Source: Clostridia bacterium (lineage in GTDB: Bacteria; Bacillota; Clostridia; Christensenellales; Aristaeellaceae). From it: a DNA stretch of 64,000 bases. How positions within the stretch are numbered: the first letter of the stretch is position 1; each line of letters begins with the position of its first letter. This document shows, piece by piece, positions 49,976-58,848 of the stretch. The notes below the pieces were generated by a model. It was not told the origin of the DNA and did not search any database. It was given only the letters and a program-made list of their open reading frames with translations. The stretch is taken from contig JAFWQA010000011.1 of NCBI GenBank assembly GCA_017509255.1, positions 1 to 64,000 of the forward strand, read 5' to 3'. The translations under genes and the position numbers were made by a program.

Positions 49976-50178
49976 GCTTTCATCCGGGCAGCCGGCGGCA
50001 TCCGCCGCGCCTGCCCTTCTCCTTTCGTTTCCTGTCCTTCAATATACCGCAGCGGGAAGCAAATGACAAGCCCGTTCCCGCCCCGATCCGCCATGATAAT
50101 ACCATCGGAAAACAGGTTTTTACAATTTCCGTCCCTTCCCCTGTCCGTTCCGGGCCCGATTTGACCGGAATATCCGTC

Positions 50179-50237
50179 TTGCATCCTTCCGCGGTTTGTG
50201 GTACAACTCTTGCGCATACGGCTGTATGCGATTTTTT
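50179..50237 (+). promoter_or_regulatory. Promoter and immediate hairpin-terminator of the first MATE gene
   Basis: TTGCAT (50179-50184) and TACAAC (50202-50207, preceded by TGTGG) are 17 bases apart. The expected transcript begins with CGCATAC (50213-50219) that pairs with GTATGCG (50224-50230), followed by ATTTTTT. The coding start is 24 bases further on. The layout suggests attenuation of the exporter gene. Confidence 0.55.
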
Positions 50238-50260
50238 CATGCACTGAAAGGAATTTCCCC

Positions 50261-51637
50261 ATGAACCGTACCGGCACGAAGGATATGACCGTGGGCTCCC
50301 CGCTCCGGCTGATCGCGGGATTTGCGCTGCCGCTGCTTTTCGGCTTCCTGTTCCAGCAGTTTTACAGCTTTGTGGATACCGCCATCGTGGGCAAGTATCT
50401 CGGAGCCGCCAAGCTGGCCGCCGTCGGCGATACCGGGTCCATCAACTTCCTGGTGCTCGGCTTCTGCCAGGGGGTGTGCGCGGGCTTTTCCGTACCGATC
50501 GCCCAGGCCTTCGGCGCGAAGGATCACCATGAGATGCGCCGCCGCGTGTCTGCCTCCGTGCTTCTGAGCGCCGCCGTGAGCGTGATCATGGCCGTGGCGA
50601 CCGCCCTGCTGTGCCCCGCCATGCTGCGGCTGATGAACACGCCGGAGGAGATCATCGGGGATTCCGTTTCCTATATCCGCATCATCTTTATCGGCATCCC
50701 GGTCACCGTGCTCTTCAATATGGCCAGCGGTATCCTCCGCTCCCTCGGCGACAGCCGCACGCCGGTCTTTTTCCTGATCGTGGCCTCCCTGGTCAACGTG
50801 GCGCTGGACCTGCTGCTGATCCTCGTCTTCCGCATGGACGTGGCGGGCGCCGCAGTCGCCACGCTGGTCTCCCAGCTGACCGCCGGCATCGGCTGCGTGA
50901 TCGTGATCCGCCGCCGCTATCCGATCCTGCGCCCCACCGGGGAGGAGAAGAAGGCCGATCCCGCGCTGATGAAGCGCATGCTGATGACCGGGCTGCCCAT
51001 GGGGCTGCAGTTTTCCATCACGGCCGTCGGCGCCGTGATCGTGCAGTGGTCCGTGAACGCGCTGGGAGTGGACGCCGTGGCCGCCATCGCCGCCAGCAGC
51101 AAGCTGAGCATGTTCTTTGCCTGCGTGTTTGACGCGCTGGCCACCACCATGGCCACCTATGCCGGGCAGAACATGGGCGCCGGAAAGATCAGCCGGATCC
51201 ACCGCGGGCTGAAGGTCACCTCCGTCATCGGGTGCGTCTACTGCGCGCTGGCCATGGCCGTCATCTGGTTCCTCGGCCGGACGCTGCTTTCCCTTTTCAT
51301 TGACGGGGAGACCGACCCGGCCGTGATGGACATGGCGCAGACCTATATCCGCCTGAACGGCGCGTTCTATATTCCCCTGCTTTTCGTGAACATCGTGCGT
51401 CTGAGCGTGCAGGGCATGGGCTTTACCCGGATCGCCATGCTCGCCGGCGTGTTCGAGATGGCCGCGCGGACGGCCGTGGCTCTTTTCGTGGTGCCCGTAC
51501 TGGGCTTTACCGGCGCGTGCGTCGCCAACCCCGCCGCCTGGATCATGGCGGACATATTCCTTTTTCCCTGCTATTTCCGGTGCATCCGCGCGCTGCGGGA
51601 GCGCCTGCAGGTACCGGCCGTTTCCGAGGCCGCGTAA
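50261..51637 (+). CDS. MATE-family multidrug exporter
   Basis: A 458-residue cation-coupled exporter of the MATE family (12 helices). The N-terminal part reads MTVGSPLRLIAGFALPLLFG then FQQFYSFVDTAIVGKYLGAA, and the repeat half starts MLMTGLPMGLQFSITAVGAV with SKLSMFFACVFDALATTMAT. ATG 50261 follows GAAAGGAATTTCCCC and a leader terminator. Longer in-frame starts would include the hairpin. The substrate is unknown. Confidence 0.92.
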   Translation: MNRTGTKDMTVGSPLRLIAGFALPLLFGFLFQQFYSFVDTAIVGKYLGAAKLAAVGDTGSINFLVLGFCQGVCAGFSVPIAQAFGAKDHHEMRRRVSASVLLSAAVSVIMAVATALLCPAMLRLMNTPEEIIGDSVSYIRIIFIGIPVTVLFNMASGILRSLGDSRTPVFFLIVASLVNVALDLLLILVFRMDVAGAAVATLVSQLTAGIGCVIVIRRRYPILRPTGEEKKADPALMKRMLMTGLPMGLQFSITAVGAVIVQWSVNALGVDAVAAIAASSKLSMFFACVFDALATTMATYAGQNMGAGKISRIHRGLKVTSVIGCVYCALAMAVIWFLGRTLLSLFIDGETDPAVMDMAQTYIRLNGAFYIPLLFVNIVRLSVQGMGFTRIAMLAGVFEMAARTAVALFVVPVLGFTGACVANPAAWIMADIFLFPCYFRCIRALRERLQVPAVSEAA

Positions 51638-51652
51638 GTCATCCGCCGTTCC

Positions 51653-51690
51653 GCCCGGGGAGAGCAACGCTCTCCCCGGGCTTTTTCTTT
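51653..51690 (+). terminator. Terminator of the first MATE gene
   Basis: GCCCGGGGAGAG pairs with CTCTCCCCGGGC around a 5-base loop, followed by TTTTTCTTTTT. Confidence 0.92.
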
Positions 51691-51829
51691 TTGCTGGACA
51701 AGAAGGGAAAAAGCGGTACAATAAAGGAAGAGAGCAGAACGAGATCAGCCATATACGGAAGGGGTCACCGACAGCGGCGCTGCACTACGCCGGGCCCCGG
51801 ACGCGCGCGACAATAAAGGAGGTTTTCCT

Positions 51830-52453
51830 ATGGACAGCAAAGCCATGTACTCGCTCACCTACGGCCTGTTCGTCGTCACAGCGAACGAGAACGGCAGGGA
51901 CAACGGCTGCATCACCAACACCGTGGGCCAGGTCACGACCGCCCCGAACCAGATCTCCGTTGCCGTCAACAAGGACAACTATACCTGCGGCATGATCCGG
52001 CGCACCCGGAAGCTGACCGTGTCGGTCATCAGCGAAGAGGCGGACTTTGAGCTCTTCCGCCATTTCGGCTTCCAGTCCGGCCGGGACACGGACAAGTTCG
52101 CGGACTTCAGGGACTGCCGGCGCGGCTTCAACGGCACGATGATCGTCACCAGGGGGACGAACGCCTTCATTTCCGCCTGGGTACAGCAGGAGGTCGACCT
52201 GGGAACGCACATCCTGTTCATCGCGCAGGTGACGGACATGGAGACCCTTTCCTCCGCGCCGAGCGCGACCTATGCCTATTACCACGCGAACATCAAGCCG
52301 AAGCCCGAAAAGGTCGGCACCACGCCCAAGGGCGAGACCGTCTGGCGCTGCACGGTATGCGGCTACGAATACGTCGGGGAGGAGCTGCCGGAGGACTTCA
52401 TCTGCCCCGTCTGCAAGCATCCCGCGTCCGACTTTGAAAAAATCACCCGGTAA
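51830..52453 (+). CDS. Flavin reductase-rubredoxin fusion (high-molecular-weight rubredoxin)
   Basis: A 207-residue two-domain electron carrier. Residues 1-150 form an FMN-binding flavin-reductase domain (YSLTYGLFVVTANENGRDNG; QISVAVNKDNYTCGMI). Residues about 167-207 form a rubredoxin with two CxxCG-type knuckles (WRCTVCGYEYVG and FICPVCKHPASDFE). In Clostridia and Moorella, such Hrb proteins pass electrons from NAD(P)H to flavodiiron proteins that reduce O2 or NO. No flavodiiron gene is nearby. It has its own AAAGGAGG site. Confidence 0.92.
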   Translation: MDSKAMYSLTYGLFVVTANENGRDNGCITNTVGQVTTAPNQISVAVNKDNYTCGMIRRTRKLTVSVISEEADFELFRHFGFQSGRDTDKFADFRDCRRGFNGTMIVTRGTNAFISAWVQQEVDLGTHILFIAQVTDMETLSSAPSATYAYYHANIKPKPEKVGTTPKGETVWRCTVCGYEYVGEELPEDFICPVCKHPASDFEKITR

Positions 52454-52477
52454 AGGGAAGCGAGGAGACCGAACGGC

Positions 52478-53161
52478 ATGGATATCCGTCTTCCGCTCCT
52501 GCGCAGCGAAAAGGATCTGACAGAGCTCGTGCGGGAGCTGGGCTTTCTGCCCTTTTTTCAGAATGAGATCAGCGGCTTTTCCATCGAAGACTGCACGCCG
52601 CCGGACCGGTGGTTCTCCCCGGACAACGACGGCCCCTGGGAATGGAAGGGGCCCGTCGCGCAGACGAAAACCTGCATCTACGGCAAGCTCTTCGGCAAAA
52701 AGGCCGGCTTCGTCAGCCGGGAATGGATGCCCCGCTTCTGCAATTACCGCAGGGACGGCTATGACTTTGAAGCCCGCTGGGAGGACCAGCTGGTCCCCTA
52801 TCAGGACAAGCGCGTGTACGACCGGATCTGCGAGCGCACGGCCATCGAGACCGGCTTTCTCAAGAGCGACCTCAACTTCCGCAAGGGCGGAAACAAAGGC
52901 TTCGACACCATCATCACCCGGCTGCAGATGCAGACCTACGTGATCATCGGCGACTTCGTTTATCACCGGGACAAGCACTTCCGGCCCTACGGCTGGGGCG
53001 TTTCCCTGTACACCACGCCCGAGGCCGTTTTCGGCTGCGACGAGGTGAACGCCGCCTGTGACGAAGCGCCGGAGGAAAGCCGGGACGCCATGCTGGCCCA
53101 TCTGAAAAGGATCCTTCCCCGCACGGAGGAAAAGAAGCTGCTCCGGCTGCTGCGCGGTTAA
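52478..53161 (+). CDS. AlkZ-related/YcaQ-like hypothetical protein
   Basis: A 227-residue protein. Central segments DRWFSPDNDGPWEWKGPVAQ, YGKLFGKKAGFVSREWMPRF and NYRRDGYDFEARWEDQLV are strongly patterned, and a C-terminal helical end is present. It resembles proteins annotated as AlkZ-related (winged-helix, DNA glycosylase-like) in Firmicutes, but I cannot point to a catalytic motif and the assignment is from remembered family patterns. It is 24 bases after the Hrb gene, so probably cotranscribed, and ends with a terminator. Confidence 0.6.
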   Translation: MDIRLPLLRSEKDLTELVRELGFLPFFQNEISGFSIEDCTPPDRWFSPDNDGPWEWKGPVAQTKTCIYGKLFGKKAGFVSREWMPRFCNYRRDGYDFEARWEDQLVPYQDKRVYDRICERTAIETGFLKSDLNFRKGGNKGFDTIITRLQMQTYVIIGDFVYHRDKHFRPYGWGVSLYTTPEAVFGCDEVNAACDEAPEESRDAMLAHLKRILPRTEEKKLLRLLRG

Positions 53162-53186
53162 GCCCGCTGCCGGGCTTTCTTTTTTC
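53161..53186 (+). terminator. Terminator after the AlkZ-related gene
   Basis: AGCCCG and CGGGCT pair around CTGC, followed by TTCTTTTTT. Confidence 0.75.
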
Positions 53187-53200
53187 GGTATATTTACCCC

Positions 53201-53229
53201 TTGACAAGGTAGGTAATTGATGGTATATT
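53201..53229 (+). promoter_or_regulatory. Strong promoter of cysK with an overlapping dyad
   Basis: TTGACA (53201-53206) and TATATT (53224-53229) are exactly 17 bases apart. The -35 box sits inside the 11-bp dyad CCTTGACAAGG (53199-53209), a candidate operator for the Rrf2 regulator encoded downstream. Confidence 0.75.
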
Positions 53230-53271
53230 TGGCAAAACCCGCAGAAGCGGAGAAGGAAGGAGGCCGAACCC

Positions 53272-53379
53272 GTGAGAAACCGGGCAGAAGAGTTCCGATG
53301 TACCCGCGCCGGAGTCCGGCCCTCCGCGCAGAGGCGGCCGGTTCCGGAGAGAGAACGGATATCCCGGATGCATATCTGA
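53272..53379 (+). CDS. Possible leader peptide upstream of cysK
   Basis: A 35-codon frame starting GTG after GAAGGAGGCCGAACCC and reading MRNRAEEFRCTRAGVR, then Arg/Pro-rich to a TGA at 53377-53379, 35 bases before cysK. It has one Cys codon and ten Arg codons. The ribosome binding site is good, but coding character is uncertain. It may be an uORF that senses translation state or merely a structured leader. No T-box or SAM-box consensus was seen. Confidence 0.35.
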   Translation: MRNRAEEFRCTRAGVRPSAQRRPVPERERISRMHI

Positions 53380-53414
53380 TTTCTGAATGAATTTATTTGA
53401 AGGAGGAATCTCTC

Positions 53415-54347
53415 ATGAGCCAGATCTATACCACCGCCGACCAGCTGATCGGAAAGACCCCGCTGCTGGAGCTCACCCACATTGAAGAAGAAGACAACCT
53501 GCAGGCGAAGATCATCGCCAAGCTGGAATACTTCAACCCCGCCGGTTCCGTCAAGGACCGCATTGCCAAGGCCATGATCGACGACGCGGAAGCAAAGGGC
53601 CTGCTGAAGAAGGGCTCCGTGATCATTGAGCCCACCTCCGGCAACACCGGCATCGGCCTGGCCTCCGTGGCGGCCGCCCGCGGCTACCGGATCATCATCG
53701 TTATGCCCGAGACCATGAGCGTGGAACGCCGCCAGCTGATGAAGGCCTACGGCGCCGAGCTGGTGCTTTCCGAGGGCTCCAAGGGCATGAAGGGCGCCAT
53801 CGCCAAGGCGGACGAGCTGGCGAAGGAGATCCCGGACAGCTTCATCCCCGGCCAGTTTGTGAACCCCGCGAATCCCGCCGCCCATCTCGCCACCACCGGC
53901 CCCGAGATCTGGGAGGATACGGACGGCAAGGTGGACATCTTTGTCGCGGGCGTCGGCACGGGCGGGACCGTGACCGGCGTCGGTGAATACCTGAAGAGCA
54001 AAAACCCGGCCGTGAAGGTCGTGGCCGTCGAGCCCGCCTCCTCCCCCGTCCTGTCCGCCGGGACCGCCGGCGCGCACAAGATCCAGGGCATCGGCGCGGG
54101 CTTTGTGCCGGACGTGCTGAACACCAAAGTGTACGATGAGATCATTACCGTGACGAACGAGGATGCCTTTGCCGTCGGGAAGCGCATCGGCCGGAAAGAG
54201 GGCGTGCTGGTGGGCATTTCCTCCGGCGCCGCCGTCTGGGCCGCTCTGGAGCTGGCAAAACGTCCGGAAAACAAGGGCAAGACCATCGTGGCCCTGCTGC
54301 CCGACACCGGGGACCGCTATCTGTCCACTCCCCTTTTCGCGGAATAA
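53415..54347 (+). CDS. cysK: Cysteine synthase A (O-acetylserine sulfhydrylase)
   Basis: A 310-residue PLP enzyme that makes cysteine from O-acetylserine and sulfide. The PLP-lysine is in [16 protein letters not shown], the substrate loop is [16 protein letters not shown], the phosphate-binding glycine loop is [15 protein letters not shown], and the C-terminal [15 protein letters not shown] is conserved. ATG 53415 was chosen because AAGGAGG lies 10 bases upstream. It is followed after 62 bases by an Rrf2 regulator gene, the classic cysK-iscR/cymR arrangement. Confidence 0.96.
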   Translation: MSQIYTTADQLIGKTPLLELTHIEEEDNLQAKIIAKLEYFNPAGSVKDRIAKAMIDDAEAKGLLKKGSVIIEPTSGNTGIGLASVAAARGYRIIIVMPETMSVERRQLMKAYGAELVLSEGSKGMKGAIAKADELAKEIPDSFIPGQFVNPANPAAHLATTGPEIWEDTDGKVDIFVAGVGTGGTVTGVGEYLKSKNPAVKVVAVEPASSPVLSAGTAGAHKIQGIGAGFVPDVLNTKVYDEIITVTNEDAFAVGKRIGRKEGVLVGISSGAAVWAALELAKRPENKGKTIVALLPDTGDRYLSTPLFAE

Positions 54348-54409
54348 CAGCCGTTGCGTTCAGGCCATAAAAGGATTATGATAAATCACGAAAGGGAGGG
54401 ATGACAGCC

Positions 54410-54820
54410 ATGATGATCTCCAGCCGGGGCCGCTACGCGCTGCGCGTGATGATTGACCTGGCCGAAAACAGCCACGGGAACTATACAGCCATGAAAACCG
54501 TTTCCGAGCGTCAGGGCATCTCCCTCAAATATCTGGAAAAGATCCTGCCCGTCCTCGTTTCGGCCCGGCTGATCGAGGGCATCCAGGGCAAGGGCGGCGG
54601 CTACCGCCTGACCCGGGATCCGGAGGACTATCCCGTGGGAGAGATCCTGCGGCTGACGGAGAACGATCTGGCGCCGGTCTCCTGCCTTTCCTGCGACGCC
54701 ACCCCCTGCAAGCGAAAGGCCGAATGCCGGACCCTTCCGCTGTGGAACGAGCTGAGCGACCGGATCAACGGTTTCCTGGACAGCGTGTCGCTGGCGGACC
54801 TGATGAAAAAAGCTGAATGA
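54410..54820 (+). CDS. Rrf2-family transcriptional regulator
   Basis: A 136-residue regulator. The N-terminal winged helix is ISSRGRYALRVMIDLAENSH, KTVSERQGISLKYLEKILPV and GIQGKGGGYRLTRDPEDYPV. The C-terminal part carries four cysteines in CLSCDATPCKRKAEC, compatible with an iron-sulfur cluster as in IscR. ATG 54410 is preferred over 54401 because GGGAGGG has proper spacing only to it. It probably controls cysK (CymR-like) or cluster assembly. The dyad over the cysK promoter is a candidate target. Confidence 0.9.
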   Translation: MMISSRGRYALRVMIDLAENSHGNYTAMKTVSERQGISLKYLEKILPVLVSARLIEGIQGKGGGYRLTRDPEDYPVGEILRLTENDLAPVSCLSCDATPCKRKAECRTLPLWNELSDRINGFLDSVSLADLMKKAE

Positions 54821-54833
54821 CCCGGTGCGAAAG

Positions 54834-54881
54834 CCTCCCGGATGTGGTATAATCCTGAAACCACGACCGGGAGGTTTTTTT
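54834..54881 (+). promoter_or_regulatory. Hairpin containing promoter and ribosome binding site of the second MATE gene
   Basis: CCTCCCGG (54834-54841) pairs with CCGGGAGG (54867-54874), and inside it GTGGT (54844-54848) pairs with ACCAC (54860-54864). Seven T follow, then CATG. The loop contains an extended -10 (TGGTATAAT), and the right arm (GGGAGG) is the only ribosome binding site for the ATG at 54883. In read-through RNA the hairpin would terminate transcription and hide this site. Confidence 0.65.
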
Positions 54882-54882
54882 C

Positions 54883-56283
54883 ATGCGTCAAAGCAGGCGG
54901 TTCGACTTTTCCATGCTCAGCACGGTGTTCACGCTCGCGTGGCCGACCATGCTGGAGCAGTTTATGCAGACCGCCGTGCAGTATATCGACACCGCCATGG
55001 TCGGCAGTCTCGGCACCCAGGCGACCGCTGCGGTCGGCTCCACCGGCACGGTCAGCTGGCTGATCGGCAGCGTGGTGTCCGCCATCGGCGTCGGCTTCCT
55101 TGCCTTTATCGCCCAGTCCCTGGGCGCCGGGAAGGAAGAGAACGCCCGGCGCGCCAGCGCGCAGGCCTGCACCGTGGCCGTGCTGCTCGGGCTTGCCCTG
55201 ACCGCGCTGATCCAGCTTTTTGCCGACAGGGTGCCCGCATGGATGCAGGCGGATCCGCGCATCCGGGACCTGGCCGGGCGGTATTTCCGCATCCTGTATC
55301 TGCCGATGCTTTTCCGCACCTTTTCCATTCTTTTCGGCACCCTGCTGCGCGCCGCGGGAGATACCCGGACGCCCATGCGCATCGGGGTCGCCATGAACCT
55401 GATCAACGTCGTGCTGAATTACCTGCTGATCTATCCCTCGCGGGAGGTCACCGTCGCACAGCTGGCCTTCACCATGCCCGGCGCCGGGCTCGGCGTGGAG
55501 GGCGCGGCATGGGCCAGCGCGGCCGCCTTTACCGCCGGCGGCATCGCCATGGCCGTTACGCTCTGGCGGCACCGGGAGATCTCCCCGCGGGGGCAGGCCT
55601 TCCGGCCGGACCGGCAGATCCTGCTGCCCTGCTTCCGGGTCGCCTTTCCCAACATGCTGCAGCGCTTTGCCACCAGCTTCGGCTACGTGGTTTTCGCCTC
55701 CATGATCAACGCGCTGGGCGAGGTCTCCTCCGCGGCGCACACCGTGGCCAACACGGTGGAAAGCGCCTTCTACATCCCCGGCTGGGGCATGCAGACCGCC
55801 GCCGCCGCGCTCAGCGGCCGGGCCTGGGGCGCGAAGGATCACGACCGCTTCCGGCAGCTGGGCAGCACCATATTGCCTTTGGAGATCGCGCTGATGCTCG
55901 TTTCCGGCACGCTGCTCCTCGTACTGGCGGAGCCGCTGGTGCGCCTGTTCAGCCGCGAGGAGGAGGTCATCCGGCTCGGCGTGACCGTGCTGCGCATGGT
56001 CGCCGTATCCGAGCCCTTCTACGGCATTCCCATCGTGATCGAGGGACTGATGCAGGGCGTGGGCAAAACCACCGCGCCCTTCCTGTACAACGTGGCCGGC
56101 ATGTGGGGCGTGCGCATCCTCGGCACCTGGATCTGCACCTGCCTGCTCGGCCTCGGGCTGGTTTCCGCCTGGGGCTGCATGATCGGGCACAACATGCTGC
56201 TTTTCATCCTTTTCCTGATCCATTACCTGACCGGGCGCTGGGACCCCTGGCGCTATCCGGACAGGCTCCGCTCCTTTTCCTGA
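54883..56283 (+). CDS. MATE-family exporter
   Basis: A 466-residue 12-helix exporter of the MATE superfamily: TLAWPTMLEQFMQTAVQYID-type start, MVGSLGTQATAAVGSTGTVS, FRILYLPMLFRTFSILFGTL and GMQTAAAALSGRAWGAKDHD. It is only distantly similar to the exporter at 50.3 kb, so the two are not a recent duplication. It lacks a ribosome binding site other than the GGGAGG in the preceding hairpin. The substrate is unknown. Confidence 0.9.
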   Translation: MRQSRRFDFSMLSTVFTLAWPTMLEQFMQTAVQYIDTAMVGSLGTQATAAVGSTGTVSWLIGSVVSAIGVGFLAFIAQSLGAGKEENARRASAQACTVAVLLGLALTALIQLFADRVPAWMQADPRIRDLAGRYFRILYLPMLFRTFSILFGTLLRAAGDTRTPMRIGVAMNLINVVLNYLLIYPSREVTVAQLAFTMPGAGLGVEGAAWASAAAFTAGGIAMAVTLWRHREISPRGQAFRPDRQILLPCFRVAFPNMLQRFATSFGYVVFASMINALGEVSSAAHTVANTVESAFYIPGWGMQTAAAALSGRAWGAKDHDRFRQLGSTILPLEIALMLVSGTLLLVLAEPLVRLFSREEEVIRLGVTVLRMVAVSEPFYGIPIVIEGLMQGVGKTTAPFLYNVAGMWGVRILGTWICTCLLGLGLVSAWGCMIGHNMLLFILFLIHYLTGRWDPWRYPDRLRSFS

Positions 56284-56310
56284 GCGGCTCAGCCCTCCCC
56301 CATGACGCGA

Positions 56311-56357
56311 AACCGGCCGGGAAGCCGATCAAGCCGCTTCCCGGCCGGTTTTTTTCT
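56311..56357. terminator. Terminator of the second MATE gene
   Basis: AACCGGCCGGGAAG pairs with CTTCCCGGCCGGTT across a 12-base loop, followed by TTTTTTC. The convergent GH38 gene ends 13 bases further on. Confidence 0.92.
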
Positions 56358-56369
56358 GCCTGTACGGAA

Positions 56370-58814
56370 TCAGACGCGGAATACCGCGAAGCCTTCGTTC
56401 AGCGCCCCGCACAGGGCAAAGGTCTCCGCCGGATCCCCGCTGTCCGTCAGGGACACGGTGTAACGGAATTCATAATGCCCCGCCAGGCAGACGTTGAAAT
56501 TGGTTTCCCAGAAATTATTCATGACCCAGGACCAGAGCGGCGCGCGGTTCTTTTCCGCGTCATTGCCCGCGCAGAGCCGGACCGGGCCCGCCTCCGGCAG
56601 GCCGAGGGTGATCAGGGGCGTATCCCGCACGGCGATCACCGTGCTGCCTTTTCCGTTATCCCGCACGGCGCCGCTCTGCAGCAGCCAGAATTCCCCGCAG
56701 GTCCCCGGCAGCTGATCGATCCCCGGCCGGAGGATACAGCCGGTCTTGTCGATCCGGGTATCGCCGGCGGCGCGGAAGGGCAGCGCGACATAGAGACTTT
56801 CATAATCCTGCGTGCTCTGCTTGTGCAGCCGGACGTCCGCCTGCAGCAGCGGATGATGCCGGTACAGCTTCAGCCGCGTTTCCAGCAGCGGGCAGCCCGG
56901 CAGCTCCCAGGAGAGCTTCAGCACCGTATAAACCGGGCCGTTTTCCTCCAGCGTCAGGCTCCGGACCCGGGAAAAGCCGCGCTTTGTGTTGACCGACACC
57001 CTTTTGCGCCCCATAGACCGCCTGGCGGCCGTCTGGGACTGCCCGGCGGGAGCCGTGACGTCATATGCCGCGCCAAAGGCGCCGCAGGGCGGCACGTCGG
57101 AAAGCAGCTCCGCGCCCGTGCGGAGGTCCCGCAGGGAAAAGACCCCCTGCTCCGCGGACGCGCGCAGCTCCAGAAAGTCCGTCCGGATCAGGGACGGCAG
57201 CACGGAATCCGGCGCGCCCTCGATATCCGTCACGCCGTCGGCGCCGATACGGGGAACATGGTCCAGCTTTCTTTCCGGGTCCGGACCGGCGCAGATCTCC
57301 ACCTCCGCGGCCTCTCCGGCGTCCAGCGTCATCACGGTCTCAATGACCAGGCCCCGGGAGCCCCAGCGGTTCTGGCAGGTCAGAAGCTCCCCGGTCCGCC
57401 TGTTTCTCAGCGCCAGCGGCCGGTCCCGGTCCACATAGCAGCCCTTTACGTATTCCCAGTTGGCCAGCGTGATCTCCACAGGCAGAGAGACCCGGAAGCC
57501 GTGCGGGTTGACAACCCGGTAGTTCTGCGTGCCCTCCGCGGACAGGGTCTTCATGCCCCGGGAAAGCAGCACGCTGTTCAGCGCGCGGCAGGCGGCGCTG
57601 TCCGCCTCTGCCGCGAAGGCCGCCTTGCGGGAGGATACCGTATTCACCTGAGGCTCCCACGGCCGGTAGACCGAGGAGGAATAGCTCCAGGTGTGCTCCG
57701 CGTACAGCATCAGCGCGCGCCGCGCCTTTTCCAGCGCCGCCCGGTCCGTTTCGCTTCCGTCCGGATCCAGCTTTTCCGTCAGGCGCGCGCTCCGCTGCGC
57801 GGCCCGGTACAGGCTGACCGCCGCCGGCGCGGAGCCGACGCCGTCCGCCCACCAGTCCGTAAAGTCCCCGCGGCAGACCGGGATCTGTCCGGCCTCCGCG
57901 CGCAGGTCCTGAAAAAAGTCATCCAGCACCGCCATGCGGATCCGGACCGCCGGGCCCAGCAGCCGGTTCAGCTTTGTGACCCGCTCCGCGATCCTGCCGT
58001 TCGGCGGGCCGTTGTCCGAAATAATGCCCGAAACCATGAGCGGGACCGTGGAGAGCGGATAGGCGGCGTCCTCCAGCCCCTGCAGATAGCGCGTGATCCG
58101 GGCCGACGCCAGGGCCAGCTCTTCCTCCTCCGTCCTTTCCGCGCTCGTCCGCAGCAGCGTGCCGTCATCCATGCCGGTATGGAACTCGTCATGGATCATG
58201 AAGGAGGAGTTCCCGTTCGGGCAGAAGCCCAGCACATTGCCCCAGTGATAATGCTCCCCGACAAAGGTCAGCACGCGCCCGCCGGCCGGTCCCTCCCAGA
58301 GAAAGAAGGACGGATTCCGGTACTGCGGGAACATCCCGTGATGCGTGTGCAGCGCGCAGAAAAGATTTTCCATGCCCGCGCGGGCCATGAGATCCGGCGT
58401 GCCCCAGGCGTAGCCGTTGATATCCGCCGTCATGGCGCTCCGGATCGGCCTGCCGGCGCTCCTGCCCCATTCCGCCGCCCGTTCCAGTGCCTCGGAGAGC
58501 GTACGTTCGTCCACCAGCTCCGTCAGGTTCAGATAACTGCCGCTCAGGCCGATCTTTCCCTCCCGGATGAAGCGGATCAGGTCCGCCTTTTCCTCCTCCG
58601 CCGCGAAGGCCAGGAAGTTTTCCACCTGCCAGAAGTTTTCGCACTGCCAGCGAAAGCCCTCATACCGCGGCTCCGCTCCGCTTTCCGCCTGCTTCAGGAT
58701 GCCGACCGCCTGCCGGAGGAAGCCCTCGTGCTGCAGGCGGATATTCTCCTGCCGGTCCGTGTAGCCGATATCCGTATGGGAATGATGGATCAGATCGATC
58801 TGCCATGTTCTCAT
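56370..58814 (-). CDS. GH38-family glycosidase (alpha-mannosidase-like)
   Basis: A 814-residue cytoplasmic protein with the GH38 N-terminal zinc-site motif HHSHTDIGYT (residues 10-19: H11, H13, D15) and SAMTADINGYAWGTPDLM, where D131 is the probable nucleophile/zinc ligand. Another ligand is in LHTHHG. A C-terminal beta-sandwich follows. GH38 enzymes remove alpha-linked mannose with a divalent metal. This divergent subtype (annotated also as DUF5054-like) is of unproven specificity. It is 34 bases downstream of a second, different GH38 gene. Confidence 0.8.
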   Translation of the reverse strand: MRTWQIDLIHHSHTDIGYTDRQENIRLQHEGFLRQAVGILKQAESGAEPRYEGFRWQCENFWQVENFLAFAAEEEKADLIRFIREGKIGLSGSYLNLTELVDERTLSEALERAAEWGRSAGRPIRSAMTADINGYAWGTPDLMARAGMENLFCALHTHHGMFPQYRNPSFFLWEGPAGGRVLTFVGEHYHWGNVLGFCPNGNSSFMIHDEFHTGMDDGTLLRTSAERTEEEELALASARITRYLQGLEDAAYPLSTVPLMVSGIISDNGPPNGRIAERVTKLNRLLGPAVRIRMAVLDDFFQDLRAEAGQIPVCRGDFTDWWADGVGSAPAAVSLYRAAQRSARLTEKLDPDGSETDRAALEKARRALMLYAEHTWSYSSSVYRPWEPQVNTVSSRKAAFAAEADSAACRALNSVLLSRGMKTLSAEGTQNYRVVNPHGFRVSLPVEITLANWEYVKGCYVDRDRPLALRNRRTGELLTCQNRWGSRGLVIETVMTLDAGEAAEVEICAGPDPERKLDHVPRIGADGVTDIEGAPDSVLPSLIRTDFLELRASAEQGVFSLRDLRTGAELLSDVPPCGAFGAAYDVTAPAGQSQTAARRSMGRKRVSVNTKRGFSRVRSLTLEENGPVYTVLKLSWELPGCPLLETRLKLYRHHPLLQADVRLHKQSTQDYESLYVALPFRAAGDTRIDKTGCILRPGIDQLPGTCGEFWLLQSGAVRDNGKGSTVIAVRDTPLITLGLPEAGPVRLCAGNDAEKNRAPLWSWVMNNFWETNFNVCLAGHYEFRYTVSLTDSGDPAETFALCGALNEGFAVFRV

Positions 58815-58848
58815 GGAAAAACCTTCTCCTCGCTTTTCGAATTCAGGG

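Noticed and set aside
53230-53414. T-box or SAM riboswitch in the cysK leader
   Set aside because: The T-box antiterminator core (AGGGTGGNACCGCG) is absent, and the S-box core does not match beyond a short GAAACCGGGCA resemblance.
50261-56283. Duplication of a MATE gene (50.3 and 54.9 kb)
   Set aside because: The two proteins differ along their whole length and align only in general MATE features, so they are distinct subfamilies and not a recent tandem copy.
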